From contig JAPXFQ010001495.1 in NCBI GenBank assembly GCA_028564705.1, forward strand, positions 1-64,000: a stretch of 64,000 bases of DNA, read 5' to 3'. Below the pieces are notes generated by a model. The model saw only the letters and a program-made list of their open reading frames with translations, had not been told where the DNA came from and ran no database searches. Positions 22,023 through 33,111 of the stretch are shown here, piece after piece (within the stretch, counting starts at the first letter, position 1; each line of letters begins with the position of its first letter). A program made the position numbers and the translations under genes. Source of the stretch: Apricaphanius iberus (Eukaryota > Chordata > Actinopteri > Cyprinodontiformes > Aphaniidae).

Positions 22023-24190
22023 TATAATCCTTGAAGTGTAAGAGTACAATAGATTATCAACATTTTAGCATGGGGGATTTTCAAATCTGATCAATTCCAT
22101 AAACTGTGTCCATGTTGTGTGATTTATGTGTCTTCTTTGAATAACTCCAGGCCCAACTACTGGTTTGGGTACAACAGATAGGTCGAAGACGACACAAAAA
22201 TGATCAGATAAAGCAACATCAACAACATTGACATTTGATATATTAACACCTTTTGTAATGAGTAGATCTGGAGTGTGGCCTTTGTTGTGAGTCGCATCAC
22301 TCATGTGTTGAGTTAAACCAAACATTTCAAGGACAGCACTAAGTTTTTTGGCATGCCAATCATTGGTTACATCCACATGCACATTAAAATCACCTGAAAT
22401 TACTAAATAATCAAATTCCGTGCAAACAAATGTAAGTAATTCTGTAAAATCTTCAATAAAACAATTCTGTGGTGGTTTGTAAGTTGTCATATAAAGTATG
22501 GAAGATTGCTTAATCTCCATTTTGAATGACACATACTCAAACTATGGAAAAAACCCAATTGACAGATTGTGGGTCAATATATTGTCCCTGAAAATCGCAC
22601 AAACACCCCCTCCCCTCTGGTTTTGGCGTGTTTCAGACACAAAATTGAAGTGAGATGGACTACACTCAATCAAAACTGCATTGCCAATGTTTTTGTCGAG
22701 CTATGTTTCAGTTAAAAACATAACATTTAGATTATAAAAGGAAATTAAACTGTTTACCAAAAATGACTTGCTTTTTAATGATCTGACATTGAGAACAGCA
22801 TGTTTAAGATTGATCTGTGTTTGAGTAGATGGAATCTTTTTGCAAGGGATACGGATTAAATGTCTTTGATTACTCAGTCTGACTGTCCCTCTGTTATCTA
22901 ATCTAGGTGGTTTGATAGTACTGATTGTTTTAGAAGAGCACAGTCCCTCTCTGGACCTCTGGTTGGTTTTGAGTTAGCTATACGTGGTAGTAACGCAGAG
23001 GCCCTTAACGTCCTAGACAGCAGCAGTGAAGCTGCTGGAGGAGTGGAGCACATTTCTTTCGGGACAAGGGCCATGATTTTGACATGACTGGAGTGAGGGG
23101 AACCATTTTAATCCCATATTGTACCAAGTTTTCAAAGTGGTTGGGAAATCTCATAGGTGACTCTGGAGACACAAACGATCCTGAAAAGTCTCTGGAAGGT
23201 GTAGATGTAGCAGTTGGGTTCCAGGACGGTGGTGGAATAGATGAGTGCTCTTGTGGTTGAATTATTTAATGTTGATGCAGGTGGTGCTGCAACAGAGTTT
23301 TTTCCCGTAGATTCAGATGCAGGTGGTGCTGCTACTGTGGTTGAATCATTTCCTGTTGATGCAGACGGTGTTGAGTTTTTCCCCAGAGATACAGGTGGTG
23401 CTGCAGGTGAGTTTTTTCCCTGTGATGCAGCTGCTGCCGGGTCCATTACTTTTGGCGCAGATGTTGGTGCTGTGGCTGAATCCTTTGCTGTAGATGCTGA
23501 TGACACTGCTCCGACTGAATCTTTTGTCGGGGATGCAGGCCAAGCCTTTGCTGGGGAGCCTGGAGCTCTCCTCTCTCTCTCCTCTCTGCTCTCTCCTGCA
23601 GCTTTTGCCTTCCATGATTCTGTAGAATATGGAGGAGGTTATCAGTCGTCTCACTACACCTCTGCTCAAATGTGGGCCATATGCTTTAAACAGATCATCG
23701 CGTTACCTGAACAGATTAAAGTTCTCTATAAAATACAGTCCTATTGACTCACATACTTTGGACAGCCATGTATTCAATTGAAACAGCTGTGAGAATTTGT
23801 TTATTCTCCCGTCGATGTTTGGGATAGGTCCACTGATAAAAATTTGTATTGCCTCTTTGTCCAGAAAATCAAGTCTCTCAAAAGGTTATTAAAGTTTTCT
23901 TTCAAGATTTCAGACTGTTTAATCCCAGGGTTATTTGTAATTTCCTTGTTTAGAACATCTGTGATGTCAGAAACTGTGGCACTTGGATAGATGCTTGTAA
24001 CAATGCTGTCCATGTTTTTATTAGATATGGCTCCGTCTCCAAGCACCAGGATATCTCTGGCCTTGACACTTTGCACAATTTTTCTCTCCAACTTTGTTTT
24101 GACTTCTTGTAAAGCAGCAAGAGCAAGCTGAAAACACGTCTGCACTCTTGTGAAGCAGTAAGCCATTTAGTACTTATCTTTGGACCCAAA
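22021..24190 (-). mobile_element. older L2 LINE, upstream part (ORF1 and endonuclease)
   Basis: In minus orientation, the frame at 23801-24166 (ARDILVLGDGAISNK, KQSEILKENFNNLL) and following broken frames to about 23620 resemble the esterase-like ORF1 of fish L2 elements. Then comes an Ala/Pro/Ser-rich linker (23230-23560), endonuclease start words near 22700 (LNVRSLKSKSFLV, LTETxLD), and the endonuclease frame 22065-22532 with VISGDFNVHVDV and VVDVALSDHFCVVF. Stops and shifts are frequent, so it is clearly older than the L2 inserted at its left end. Confidence 0.75.
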
Positions 24191-24235
24191 AAGATCGATT
24201 AAATATCAGTACACAAGTTCAGTTGGTCTAACTAG

Positions 24236-25670
24236 AAACTACCAACAAGGCCAGAAATCTAGGAGTAATCATGGACTCAGACCTGAACCTCCTGGGTCAA
24301 ATAAAGGCAATAACAAGGTCAGCTTTCTATTACCTGAGGAACATTTCTAGGATTAAAGGAATGATGACACAAGGAGACCTAGAAAACTCTCATTTATCTC
24401 TAGCCACTTGATTACTGTAAAACTACATTCACAGGTCTACCTAAAAAAGCAATCAGACAACTGCAGCTGATCCAGAACGCTGCTGCTCGTGTTCTCATTG
24501 GAACCAGTAAAGTAGAACATATCATCCCAGTTCTAAAGTCCTTACACTGGCTCCCTGTAGCTCAGAGAATGGACTTCAAAGTGCTTTTATTAGTTTTTAA
24601 ATCACTGAATGGGTTAGCACCAGAGTACATTAGAGATCTGCTATCATGTTACAAAGCATCCAGATCACTCAGATCCTACAGCTCTAGTTTACTTCGGCAC
24701 TCCTCTGGCAGCCGTCTCCTTATCATCCCCAAAGTCAGGAAACAGACTCATGGTGAGGCGTCTTTCCATTATTATGGCCCTCACCTCTGGAACAGGCTGC
24801 CAGAGGACCTCAGGGCCGCAGAGAACATTCATGTTTTTAAGAGCAGGATCAAGACTTACCTTTTTAACATAGCTTTTAACTGATTCTTTAAAATAATTTA
24901 TATTTAATTGCCCTGTATGTTTTATTTGATTGAATTTTTTGTTTAGCTTTTACCTGACTGTTATCTATTAATTATTGTTTTTTGCCTCGCACTTTTTATT
25001 TGATCATATCTTATCATTGTTTTACACTTTATGATTTAAAATACTGAGTCTTAACATTTTTATCAGTATTTTACCATTATTCACATTTTCTACTGTTTAT
25101 TTTAACATTTTAACTTCTTATTTTAATCATCTTCCAGTGTTTCCTCTATGGGAGCCATCTGCATCGGGAGTGGTGGTCGGCTGTGGCTGCCTGGGTGCCC
25201 CCCGTGTAGTGCTTGGGTGGAGGTGGAGGTACCAGCCCTCCCTCCTCTTGGTGCCCTGGGTCAGTGCCTTGGCTGCTGCTTTTGATCTGCTGCTACCTAC
25301 GCAGATGTCGCCCATGATGGCGTTTTCTGGCTCATCTGTAGTCAGCCCGTTTTTGCTTTTTGTTGCTTTTAAGTAATTAAAATTTAAATTTAAAGTAAAA
25401 CGTATCTATTTAGACTTGCTTAAGAGTAACTGATACGACTTTTCTTTTCATTTCTGATATTGCTAAATGTTTTAATTGATTCTTGTGTTTTATAAATTTT
25501 TAATGTTCATAATTTCACATATTTACAATTTTCTTTTATACATTTTTATGAATAAAAAAATGCTTTTTTTGTGATTCTCTTTTTTAAATTTTCATATGTA
25601 AAGCACCTTGAATTGCCTTGTGTTGGAAGTGTACTATGTAAATATCATTACCTTGCCCTGCCATGCCGTG
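24236..25670 (+). mobile_element. L2 LINE 3' part with 3' UTR
   Basis: It starts with ARNLGVIMDSDLN-type sequence, loses frame briefly near 24400, then the frame 24569-24883 gives MDFKVLLLVFKSLNGLAPEYI and HGEASFHYYGPHLWNRLPEDL, the L2 C-terminus. A 780-bp AT-rich 3' UTR follows, ending GTAAAGCACCTTGAATTGCC and a CCTTG/CCCTG-type repeat tail. It is 5' truncated. Confidence 0.8.
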
Positions 25671-25689
25671 CCAGAGTTTGAGCCAATTT

Positions 25690-25968
25690 TTTAGGGCACT
25701 ACATTAAGTAAAGACAGGAACGGAGGAAGGCATGTTGGTAGGCAGAGAAAGAAAAGGAAATTCTAGAGCGTGAAATTAGGAGTAGGGACTTTGAATGTTG
25801 GGACTATGAGAGGTAAAGCTAGAGAGCTAGTGGACATGATGCAGAAGGAAAATGGATATTCTATGTGTTCAAGAAACCAGGTGGAAAGGTAGCAAGGCTA
25901 GTAGCTTAGGAGAAGGGTTCAAGTTCTTCTACCATGTGATAGATGGAAAGAAAAAGGGAATAGGAGCC
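25690..25968 (+). mobile_element. RTE-type LINE, endonuclease start fragment
   Basis: The plus-strand translation reads GVGTLNVGTMRGKARELVDMMQ, the usual start of the endonuclease of RTE/BovB-like LINEs, and continues with shifts to about 25968 (DRWKEKGNR). The matching RT end lies at 26982-27565. Between them are the duplicated segment and unrelated insertions. Confidence 0.7.
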
Positions 25969-26112
25969 GATCAACTGTTTCAGATTAAGACAGAAAAAGA
26001 TGGCAGCAGTGTTGTTGAAAGCATGTAAACCATATATACTGCTATTGTTGCTTGTTTTCCTAATGCTTTTGCCGCCATGTACCAAACATATATTTTTGCT
26101 TAAGAAAATACA
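25790..26112 (+). repeat. 323-bp direct repeat, copy 1
   Basis: Identical base for base, in my line-by-line comparison, to 26530-26852, 740 bp away. It covers part of the RTE-type endonuclease fragment and about 140 bp of unassigned sequence. Confidence 0.95.
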
Positions 26113-26529
26113 TGTTAACAGTAATGGAATCGATCCTGCCAGCAGCTCAATCTGCAGAGATGTTTTGCCCGTTTTGCGGAATCTATTTTCAAGTTTTTGG
26201 GACATTTTGTGGTGATTGTGGACATAGTTTGGACTTTCTCGCTGATGCAGAGGGAGAAGGTGTCTGTTTTATGGAGTAAAGCATTTCAACAAAGGCCACT
26301 CATACAGTGTAATTGTTGACCTGATGGAACGTCTTCACAGTGTCCGCCTGTCTTTGCGAAGATTTCGTTTGCACGGTCTTTGTAAAAGTGTCAAGTGTTT
26401 TGTTAAACTTGTAAATTGTTTCGGTAAATTTGTAAAAGTGTTTCGATAAACTTGTAAATGTGTTTTGTTAAACTTGTGAAAGTGTTTATTTTTTACTTGT
26501 AAATGGGTTTCGGTAAAAATACAATTTGA
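26113..26529 (+). repeat. segment X, partial copy of the 29174-29592 element end
   Basis: From TAACAGTAATGGAATCGATC (26115) to TTTCGGTAAAAAT (about 26520) it matches 29174-29592 almost exactly. The second copy has a few extra bases (TTTTTATAGTTA, near 29450). It lies between the two 323-bp repeats. It carries the small CxxC ORF. Confidence 0.9.
26160..26279 (+). CDS. 39-residue double-CxxC (zinc-ribbon-like) ORF, copy 1
   Basis: The ORF starts MFCPFCGIYFQVFG and continues TFCGDCGHSLDFLAD. The two knuckles (CPFC and CGDC, with Gly after each) look like a treble-clef/zinc-ribbon pair. It stops at TAA 26277-26279. A second frame opens at once (26261-26449) with HFNKGHSYSVIVDLMERLH and VRLSLRRFRLHGL, resembling a helix-turn-helix that precedes integrase-type transposase domains in some fish elements. 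The likely reading is the N-terminus of a transposase-like gene, frame-shifted or spliced. No catalytic domain is present. It is identical to the copy at 29218-29337. Confidence 0.4.
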   Translation: MFCPFCGIYFQVFGTFCGDCGHSLDFLADAEGEGVCFME

Positions 26530-26852
26530 TTTGAATGTTGGGACTATGAGAGGTAAAGCTAGAGAGCTAGTGGACATGATGCAGAAGGAAAATGGATATT
26601 CTATGTGTTCAAGAAACCAGGTGGAAAGGTAGCAAGGCTAGTAGCTTAGGAGAAGGGTTCAAGTTCTTCTACCATGTGATAGATGGAAAGAAAAAGGGAA
26701 TAGGAGCCGATCAACTGTTTCAGATTAAGACAGAAAAAGATGGCAGCAGTGTTGTTGAAAGCATGTAAACCATATATACTGCTATTGTTGCTTGTTTTCC
26801 TAATGCTTTTGCCGCCATGTACCAAACATATATTTTTGCTTAAGAAAATACA
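26530..26852 (+). repeat. 323-bp direct repeat, copy 2
   Basis: A perfect copy of 25790-26112. Copy 1 continues into segment X, copy 2 into a hAT-like terminus at 26853. Confidence 0.95.
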
Positions 26853-26975
26853 CAGTGGCTTGCACAAGTAACTTTAATCTGATTACTGGTATGGAAATAG
26901 TAATGCTTTAGTCATTACTGAAAAAGTCATTTTAGGAGTAACGCGCTACTAAGTAAAACGTTACCGGCATCACTG
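26853..26975. mobile_element. 123-bp hAT-like MITE remnant
   Basis: It begins CAGTGGCTTGCACAAGTAAC and ends GTTACCGGCATCACTG, with GTAACGCGCTACTAAGTAA inside. These are typical of fish hAT-type termini (CAGTG...CACTG). No 8-bp target duplication was found. The left end coincides exactly with the end of the 323-bp repeat. Confidence 0.5.
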
Positions 26976-26981
26976 GTCTCC

Positions 26982-27565
26982 ATGGACTATGATGTTTGCA
27001 GATTACATTGTGATCTGCAGTGAGAGCAGGGCAGAGTTGGAGGAAAAGCTAGAGAGGTGGAGGTATGCACTGAAAAAGTGAGGAGTGAAGATTAGTGGCA
27101 GCAAGACAGAATACATGTGTACAACTGAGAAAGACATAAGTGGAAAACTGAAGTTACGGGGCGTGGAAGTGAAGAAAATAGAGGACTTTAAGTATTTAGG
27201 GTTAATGGTCCAAAGCAATGGAGAGAGTGGAAAAGAGGTGAAGAAGCATCTGAAACCTGGTTGGAAAGGGTAGAGAAAAGTGTCAGGTGTAATAAAAGGG
27301 TTTCAGCAAGAATGAAGGAAAAGTTGTATAAGACAGTAGTGAGACCAGCAATATGGTCTACAGACAGTACCAATGAGGAAAAGACATGAAGCAGAACTGG
27401 GGGTTGGAGAACTCAAGATGTTGAGATGGATAGAATCAGGAATGAGTACATCAGAGAGACAGCTCATGTTAGATGTTTTGGGGATAAAGTCAGAGAGGCC
27501 AGACTGAGATGGTTTGGACATGTTCAGAGGAGAGACGACAGTTATATTGGTAGAAGGATGCTGAG
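26982..27565 (+). pseudogene. RTE-type LINE reverse-transcriptase end fragment
   Basis: The translation shows TMMFADYIVICSES (the RT box FADD has become FADY, a lost aspartate), SKTEYMCTTEKD, FKYLGLMVQSNGESGKEVKK, then in shifted frames DRIRNEYIRETAHV and ARLRWFGHVQRRDD. These are diagnostic of the C-terminal half of an RTE/BovB-like LINE. Several stops. It is probably the same insertion as 25690-25968, with the middle lost. Confidence 0.8.
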
Positions 27566-27597
27566 TTTTTTTTTCTGTTTGTTTGTTTTCTTTTTAA

Positions 27598-27900
27598 GAA
27601 TAGAATAGAAGAATAGAATAAACCTTTAATAGTCCCACTAGGGAGAAATTAGGTTGTAACAGCTGCATCCAAAGACAACAGTATGCAGACACAACAACAT
27701 ATGTGTAAACAGTATGCAAAAACAGTTCACAGAAAACAACAAATGTGCAAAACATGTTTAGAGAACCCTTACCCAGAGAGCTTTTTTTGTGCAATTATTG
27801 TAGTGCTAGGCTTTTGTGTAATGCCTAAATACACAACAAAAACGTCACCTCAATGTAAACATTCTATATTTGTTGGGAGCACTTTAGATTGTACAGTCTA
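27598..27900 (-). mobile_element. LINE 3' UTR fragment
   Basis: AATAAACCTTTAATAGTCCC and ACTAGGGAGAAATTAGGTTG match the region at 47165-47240 (TTTAATAGTCCCACCAGGG...). This is the minus-strand 3' end common to Rex1-like LINEs in fish. The rest, to about 27760, is similar at lower level. Beyond that I see nothing. Confidence 0.5.
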
Positions 27901-28430
27901 ACACCTGCAGGGAGGAAGGAGATGCAGAATCGCTCCTTCATGCATCTAGGATGCAGCAGTCACTGAAGGAGCTATGCAGTTTGGCAAAATTTCCATGCAT
28001 GTGGTGGTAGACGAATGTAATAATTACATTGGCTTACAGCTCATATGCAAATATCACCGGGGCTGATTTATAAATTACCTGCAGCTCCCTGGTGGCTGAA
28101 GTCGGCATCATAATTATACACTGTAAAAAAGCATGATGAGGAACTTTAGAGGGTCGCAAGCATGGGCGCTGTTTTTTATATTTATTCAAAACTTCTGAGG
28201 GACATGGACACTAATTTTCAGCAGGTTTGAAGATTTTCACAGAAAAAACTCCCTCGTATATTTCTATCTTTCTTTTTTTTCACTTTGACCTCGGCTTGAA
28301 TGTTTTCACAGTGAAATTAACATCAGGCATTATGGTTCACATTTACTAAAAGCTGGCAGGTCTGCGACACACAAACACAGTTTACCTTTAAGTCCAGGTG
28401 CAGCGAGGGAGAAATGGAGGACAAAGTACG
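27901..28430. other. no feature recognised
   Basis: No supported ORF, repeat or terminus was seen. Confidence 0.5.
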
Positions 28431-28658
28431 GTGGCCGGGAAGTACAAAACAAAATAACATTAACCTGAAAGACTTTTTTATTTTTACCGAAACACATTTA
28501 CAAGGAAAAAAAACCCACTTTTAGAAGTTTAACAAAACACTTTTACAAATTTACCAAAACACATTTACAATCTTACCAAAACACTTTTACAGTAAAAACA
28601 AAACAAAAACACTTTTACAAAGACAGAACCCGGAAGTGATACTGCATGGATCAGGTTA

Positions 28659-29147
28659 TGCTGCATTCCAATTGTCGCTGTACACGAGAATGTGATGTAA
28701 TTCCCGACTGAAAGCGTTCCAGTAACCCTCCGAGTCGGAAAGAACATGGAGGCTTTGAGGGCAGCAGCCGTCATTGTTATTGTTGTTAGCGACATAGCAT
28801 CTTCAGCAGACCAGCATTAAAAAAGAAAGCTGTACATTGTATTGCACGCACAGCAAGGCCGTGCAATGTATAAATTGCTGACCGGATTAAAGCAGAAATG
28901 TTGTCAAGTGTGTAAGGGCATTTAAAAATGACATTGAAATGACCAACATAGTACAAATACAAAGAAAATACATCTCAACTACGGGTGCAGCCATCGTTGT
29001 TTCCAAGCATCTACACGCTCTACTATCACAGATCTGAGTTGGAGCTTAAAATTTACGACCTAATGGGGGCTTGTCTCTGTGAAATTACGCGAGACAACTG
29101 CGAGATTTCTGACTTTACGACTCAGAAAGGTTAACTGGAATGCAGCA
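28659..29147. mobile_element. Harbinger-like MITE (489 bp) with TTA target duplication
   Basis: TIR TGCTGCATTCCA at 28659 and TGGAATGCAGCA ending at 29147, flanked by TTA on both sides (28656-28658, 29148-29150). A 3-bp T(A/T)A duplication is typical of PIF/Harbinger elements. It contains only short ORFs (e.g. 24 codons from ATGGAGGCTTTGAGG). Confidence 0.7.
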
Positions 29148-29217
29148 TTAGGGTCGGGACAAGATCAAAGTGGTAACAGTAATGGAATCGATCCTGCCAG
29201 CAGCTCAATCTGCAGAG

Positions 29218-29337
29218 ATGTTTTGCCCGTTTTGCGGAATCTATTTTCAAGTTTTTGGGACATTTTGTGGTGATTGTGGACATAGTTTGGACTTTCTCGC
29301 TGATGCAGAGGGAGAAGGTGTCTGTTTTATGGAGTAA
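29218..29337 (+). CDS. 39-residue double-CxxC ORF, copy 2
   Basis: Same sequence as 26160-26279 (MFCPFCGIYFQ...CGDCGHSL) with the same stop and the same second frame (HFNKGHSYSVIVDLMERLH). Here it sits inside the long-TIR element, directly to the right of the nested MITE, and is probably the original location. Interpreted as the N-terminal remnant of that element's transposase-like gene; the family is not certain. Confidence 0.4.
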   Translation: MFCPFCGIYFQVFGTFCGDCGHSLDFLADAEGEGVCFME

Positions 29338-29645
29338 AGCATTTCAACAAAGGCCACTCATACAGTGTAATTGTTGACCTGATGGAACGTCTTCACAGTG
29401 TCCGCCTGTCTTTGCGAAGATTTCGTTTGCACGGTCTTTGTAAAAGTGTCTTTTTATAGTTAAAGTGTTTTGTTAAACTTGTAAATTGTTTCGGTAAATT
29501 TGTAAAAGTGTTTCGATAAACTTGTAAATGTGTTTTGTTAAACTTGTGAAAGTGTTTATTTTTTACTTGTAAATGGGTTTCGGTAAAAATGCAAAAGTGT
29601 TTCAGGTTAATGTAATTTAATTTAGCACTTCCCAAGCACAGTAAC

Positions 29646-30345
29646 TGAGAGCTGAGGCAGATGGCGGGAGGAAGTATGGAGGAGGGGGGGCAGATGTTAT
29701 GTTCGGTAGACTCATTATTCTCTGCTTTTCTACAGTGATTGGCTGAAACTGTTTCATTGCGCTGCTTCATTGTGTTGTCAGACCTGTTCAGTACATTTAA
29801 CAACAGAACTCACATGCACCCAGCTCTTTTTTTCATAGAGGGACGAGTCGTTTCAGTGTACATAGATGTTAAATTATGTATTTGCTGTACAAAATACGTA
29901 GCCTACAGGCTGGCTGGTTTACATTTTGTAGCCATGACACTGGAATTTCTGAAACACTGATTTCAATTTGATTTCAATAACAAGAAAAATACTATTTATA
30001 CGTATTTAATACGCTTTTGAAATGACAGAACACTTGTTTTAAAGGTTATTAAGACAATATACAGGACTCTATTTTTATTGATTTGTGTTAAATCAATAAG
30101 CAATAAGCATATCTTTGATGGAGGTGTGTAAGTTGGATTCAAAAGACAGTAGTCTAAATGTAAACAAAAATGAAGTAAAGCCCAACTTTCATAAATACAA
30201 AGAATTTTGCTCAAAAACTTTTGCACAAGTTACCAGGTTTTTTTGTTTTAACCTGCAAATTAGGAAAAATTATGCTTTCTTTTCTTTCTCTAATTTTGGT
30301 TTTTCAAATTTGGTTTAAAGCAAAACAACAAAAAAACAAACTGAT
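29646..30345. other. no feature recognised
   Basis: AT-rich sequence. The ORFs at 29739-29960, 29996-30226 and 30115-30318 show no motif. Confidence 0.5.
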
Positions 30346-30349
30346 TATC

Positions 30350-30545
30350 TGTTATTTCTAGTTTCATTTTGAAACAGAAAAACTAAAGAACCAAACATAC
30401 ACGATTGAATCCGTGTATCATTCGTCCTTTACATTTTTTTAAATTGATAAACAAAAATGAAAATCTGAATGTTTTTTTTGTTATTTGATTTTGGATCAGA
30501 AACGAAAAATGAAAATGGTCTTGTTTTTCATATTTAAAATGTTTT
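30350..30545. repeat. AT-rich inverted-repeat arm (partner 34738-34950)
   Basis: AATCCGTGTATCATTCGTCC (about 30408) matches, inverted, AATCCGTGTATCACTCGTCC at about 34870. TTTGTTATTTGATTTT and TTCTTGTTTTTCATAT also match. The arms are about 200 bp and roughly three-quarters identical by eye. Confidence 0.55.
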
Positions 30546-31345
30546 GGATCAAAATACAAAACTGAAAAAGGGTCCGCACCATCGTGATGGTTGACCAACA
30601 TCACGATGGAAAGCCACCCTCGTCCGGGGTCCTGATCCGTGCCCGCCCTGGCGTAGCCGGTTTCCGGCGGAGCCCGTGGGCTCGTCACTGCGATCTCTCG
30701 GGCCCCAGCATTGCGGCTGCTTGGTGTTCCCCTGGGGCTTCCATCTGTTCCTCTCTTGGTGGGTGATCGACCCTGCTCTGATCCGCCTGTGGCCTCTGTA
30801 CTCTGTGGGACCCTGGATGCATACATCTCTTTTCTGCCCCTTTGTCTGTGTCGATTCCTGTAGGACGGATTGACGGTTCCTTACACCAGCTATCAATCAC
30901 TTACATGGGGAAACCTTATTCAGACCTGCATGCTCGCACACACATAGGTGTGGGGACATTGGTGTGGACGGACATATCTTAAGCTGAGGTTAATCATCAT
31001 TAGTTAGTTGTTCACAGGAGCTTACCAGAAACATTTGTATTATGTTCATTAATCAATGCTTGTGTGTAGTGAATGTGTAATTCTTAGTTTATTCTACTAG
31101 ATCCGAACTATTGGTTTGGTTCTGTACAGTTGTTGTTTTGTTTTGTATTACTGTTTCTCTGCCGTCCGCAGAGGTGGAGGACTGGGATGTTTTCTTTTGT
31201 TTTTGTTTGCCTCCCTGTCTTGTGTCGTCGGGCTCTGGTCCGGTTTCTTTTCTTCACCTTCTTCCTTTCTCCCTTCTTGTCTCGTTTAGTGTCCATGACG
31301 TCAGGAAATTGAACCCACAGTAATCACTAATAAAGATTTTTCATA
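30546..31345. other. GC-rich island of unknown origin with an 11-bp hairpin
   Basis: An abrupt shift from AT-rich to GC-rich sequence at about 30570 begins with a hairpin: CCATCGTGATG (30579-30589), nine-base loop, CATCACGATGG (30599-30609). It resembles a LINE 3' UTR in texture (pyrimidine-rich end, AATAAA-type word at about 31330), but no RT sequence is visible. The overlapping ORFs on both strands are composition artefacts. Confidence 0.4.
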
Positions 31346-33110
31346 CATATACATCAAGTGGTGTACTACAGCGAAGCTGTAATACTCTGCTTGGGAAAGT
31401 AAAACTGTTGGGCTTGTACTTGGTACTCAGACACCAATTCTGAGTAGCATACTGCTAGACAGGACACGTAAAAAAAAAAAAAAAAAAAAAAAAAGCCACC
31501 CTCGTGATGCCACGCCCCCACCCTGTCAGACACGCACCAATCCTTTAGTCTCTTCCATAGTTTAACTAAAACCTTTGCATGGACCGCTCTGTAAACATTG
31601 AGAATATAACTAACTAATGAGTGTAGCACAGTGGAAAATATTTTTATATTTTTTTTAATTTATTTTGCGTGGTTTGAGTGTGTGGATTTGGTGTGTTTTG
31701 TTTGCATTTGTTTCCCTCTGTGAAGCTCCAAAAAATAAATAAAAATAAAATCATTGATCTGGATGATTCAGGACAAGGAGCGCAGCAACCAGCTGCTTTG
31801 TTACAGCTGTGCAAAACTTGTTAAGCTCAACATAGAAAGAGCCGAGGCAGGACGGCAAAGACTGAACCCAATGGCCGAACACCACGAGCGATTACCGCGC
31901 ACTAGAGCTGAAGATCTTTGCCCGAACCCGTCCGCCTCTTTAGCGCGATAATTTATATTAAAGCGCTGCATTATTCCCAATCTACCTGACAAGATGTTAC
32001 CGGCAAACAGCATGTCATGATGGTAAAGACCCACTCCTCTCAGATAAACTCACAAAAAATGCTGAAGAATAAATGCACTATTCTAGTGGAAAATGTGGGG
32101 TTTAATCGTTTCGCACTATAATAAGCTGCCAATCCAAATATACTCTTTAACTCTTTCTGGTTCAGGTCGGTTCGGGGCCAACTTTTAAGGCCCGATTACA
32201 GCTCTAACAAGTCTCCGGCGGCAGAGAGTCAGAGCGAGGCAGATAATTACCGTTTCACCTGTTTTGAGAAACGAGCAAAGATGGCCACAAACGTTGCACT
32301 ATGCGCACTATGAGTCAAGGCTGCGTGGATATCGGTGCCTTCCCTTTGTTTTCCAGCTGCTTTTGGATGAAATGGGGAATGAGAGCTTCAAAGGAGATCA
32401 GCGGTTCACCTGTCAGCTGATGTAGTGGTGTATGCTCGATTGGAAGAATTTATATTAAGACTTTTACCTGGAAGGAGAACAACCTGGTGTGAGTTATAAA
32501 GTATAACTTAGTCATCTTTTTTACAAGGTAAAGGAATTATGTCCGTTTTACAGTTTAAAGCTCTGGAAATATCCGGCACAATGCCGAAATGAGTATGGAT
32601 TCCAAACTACTCCCAGCAACTCACAAACTGCTTGTGTAAGTGTAGTAAAGTAACTAAAGTACAGTTTAAAAAATAAAGTTTTTTTTTTTCCTGTGTTTTA
32701 AGTACTTTTTAGGCTGGTATGAAGATATAAATGAAAAAAAAAAAAAATTAACCAACCAACCCCCCCCCCCCAACGATGTCATCGTCCATCACAATGTTTT
32801 ACTGTCAACATCGTTAACTCTCAATTTGGTGGACATCACCCAACGCTTGTCCGCATAACAGAATCTGTTTTAATATTTGATTGCTGGGTTGTGTGTGACA
32901 CTGAAATTCGTATTTTTGTCCTAGGTACTGTCGGAGCCCGGCAAGGGTCCGGTGCAAACATAATTTTTGAGGGGTAAGAATCCGTACCCTCGGTTTATTA
33001 AACTGTGTTCACGGATTCGTAATAATTTCCTTCGGTTTATCAAAGTGTGTGACCATCTAGGGGGCCCTGTCCGCTTGATGATATTCTCTGGTGGTTTTTA
33101 GGGAGGAAAG
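31346..33110. other. no gene; poly(A) and poly(C) runs
   Basis: Contains A25 at about 31469-31493 and a run of 12 C at about 32761-32772. A 37-bp segment at about 32870-32906 (TGCTGGGTTGTGTGTGA...) recurs inverted at about 34697-34733. No gene was seen. Confidence 0.5.
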
Positions 33111-33111
33111 T

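Larger units (their letters stand above)
28430..29645. mobile_element. long-TIR DNA element (about 1.2 kb) with a nested MITE
   Basis: The left arm (about 28430-28615: GGGAAGTACAAAAC, ACATTAACCTGAAAG, then repeats of the type AACACTTTTACAAATTTACC) is the inverted counterpart of the right arm (about 29440-29645: TTACTTGTAAATGGGTTTCG, TTTCAGGTTAATGT, GCACTTCCC). The arms are 150-190 bp and built of short tandem words. Between them are a Harbinger-like MITE and the CxxC ORF. No complete transposase is present, so it is non-autonomous. A truncated copy of the right end is at 26113-26529. Confidence 0.65.

Noticed and set aside
23241..23747. 168-codon Ala/Gly-rich plus-strand ORF
   Set aside because: Repetitive linker of L2 ORF1 read from the wrong strand.
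26000..26215. 71-codon ORF with a hydrophobic stretch (MAAVLLKACKPYILLLLLVF)
   Set aside because: Looks like a signal peptide, but it spans the border between the 323-bp repeat and segment X and is cut short in the second copy (26740 onward).
30383..30896. Overlapping ORFs of 115-147 codons
   Set aside because: GC-rich island with open frames on both strands; no domain and no agreement between frames.
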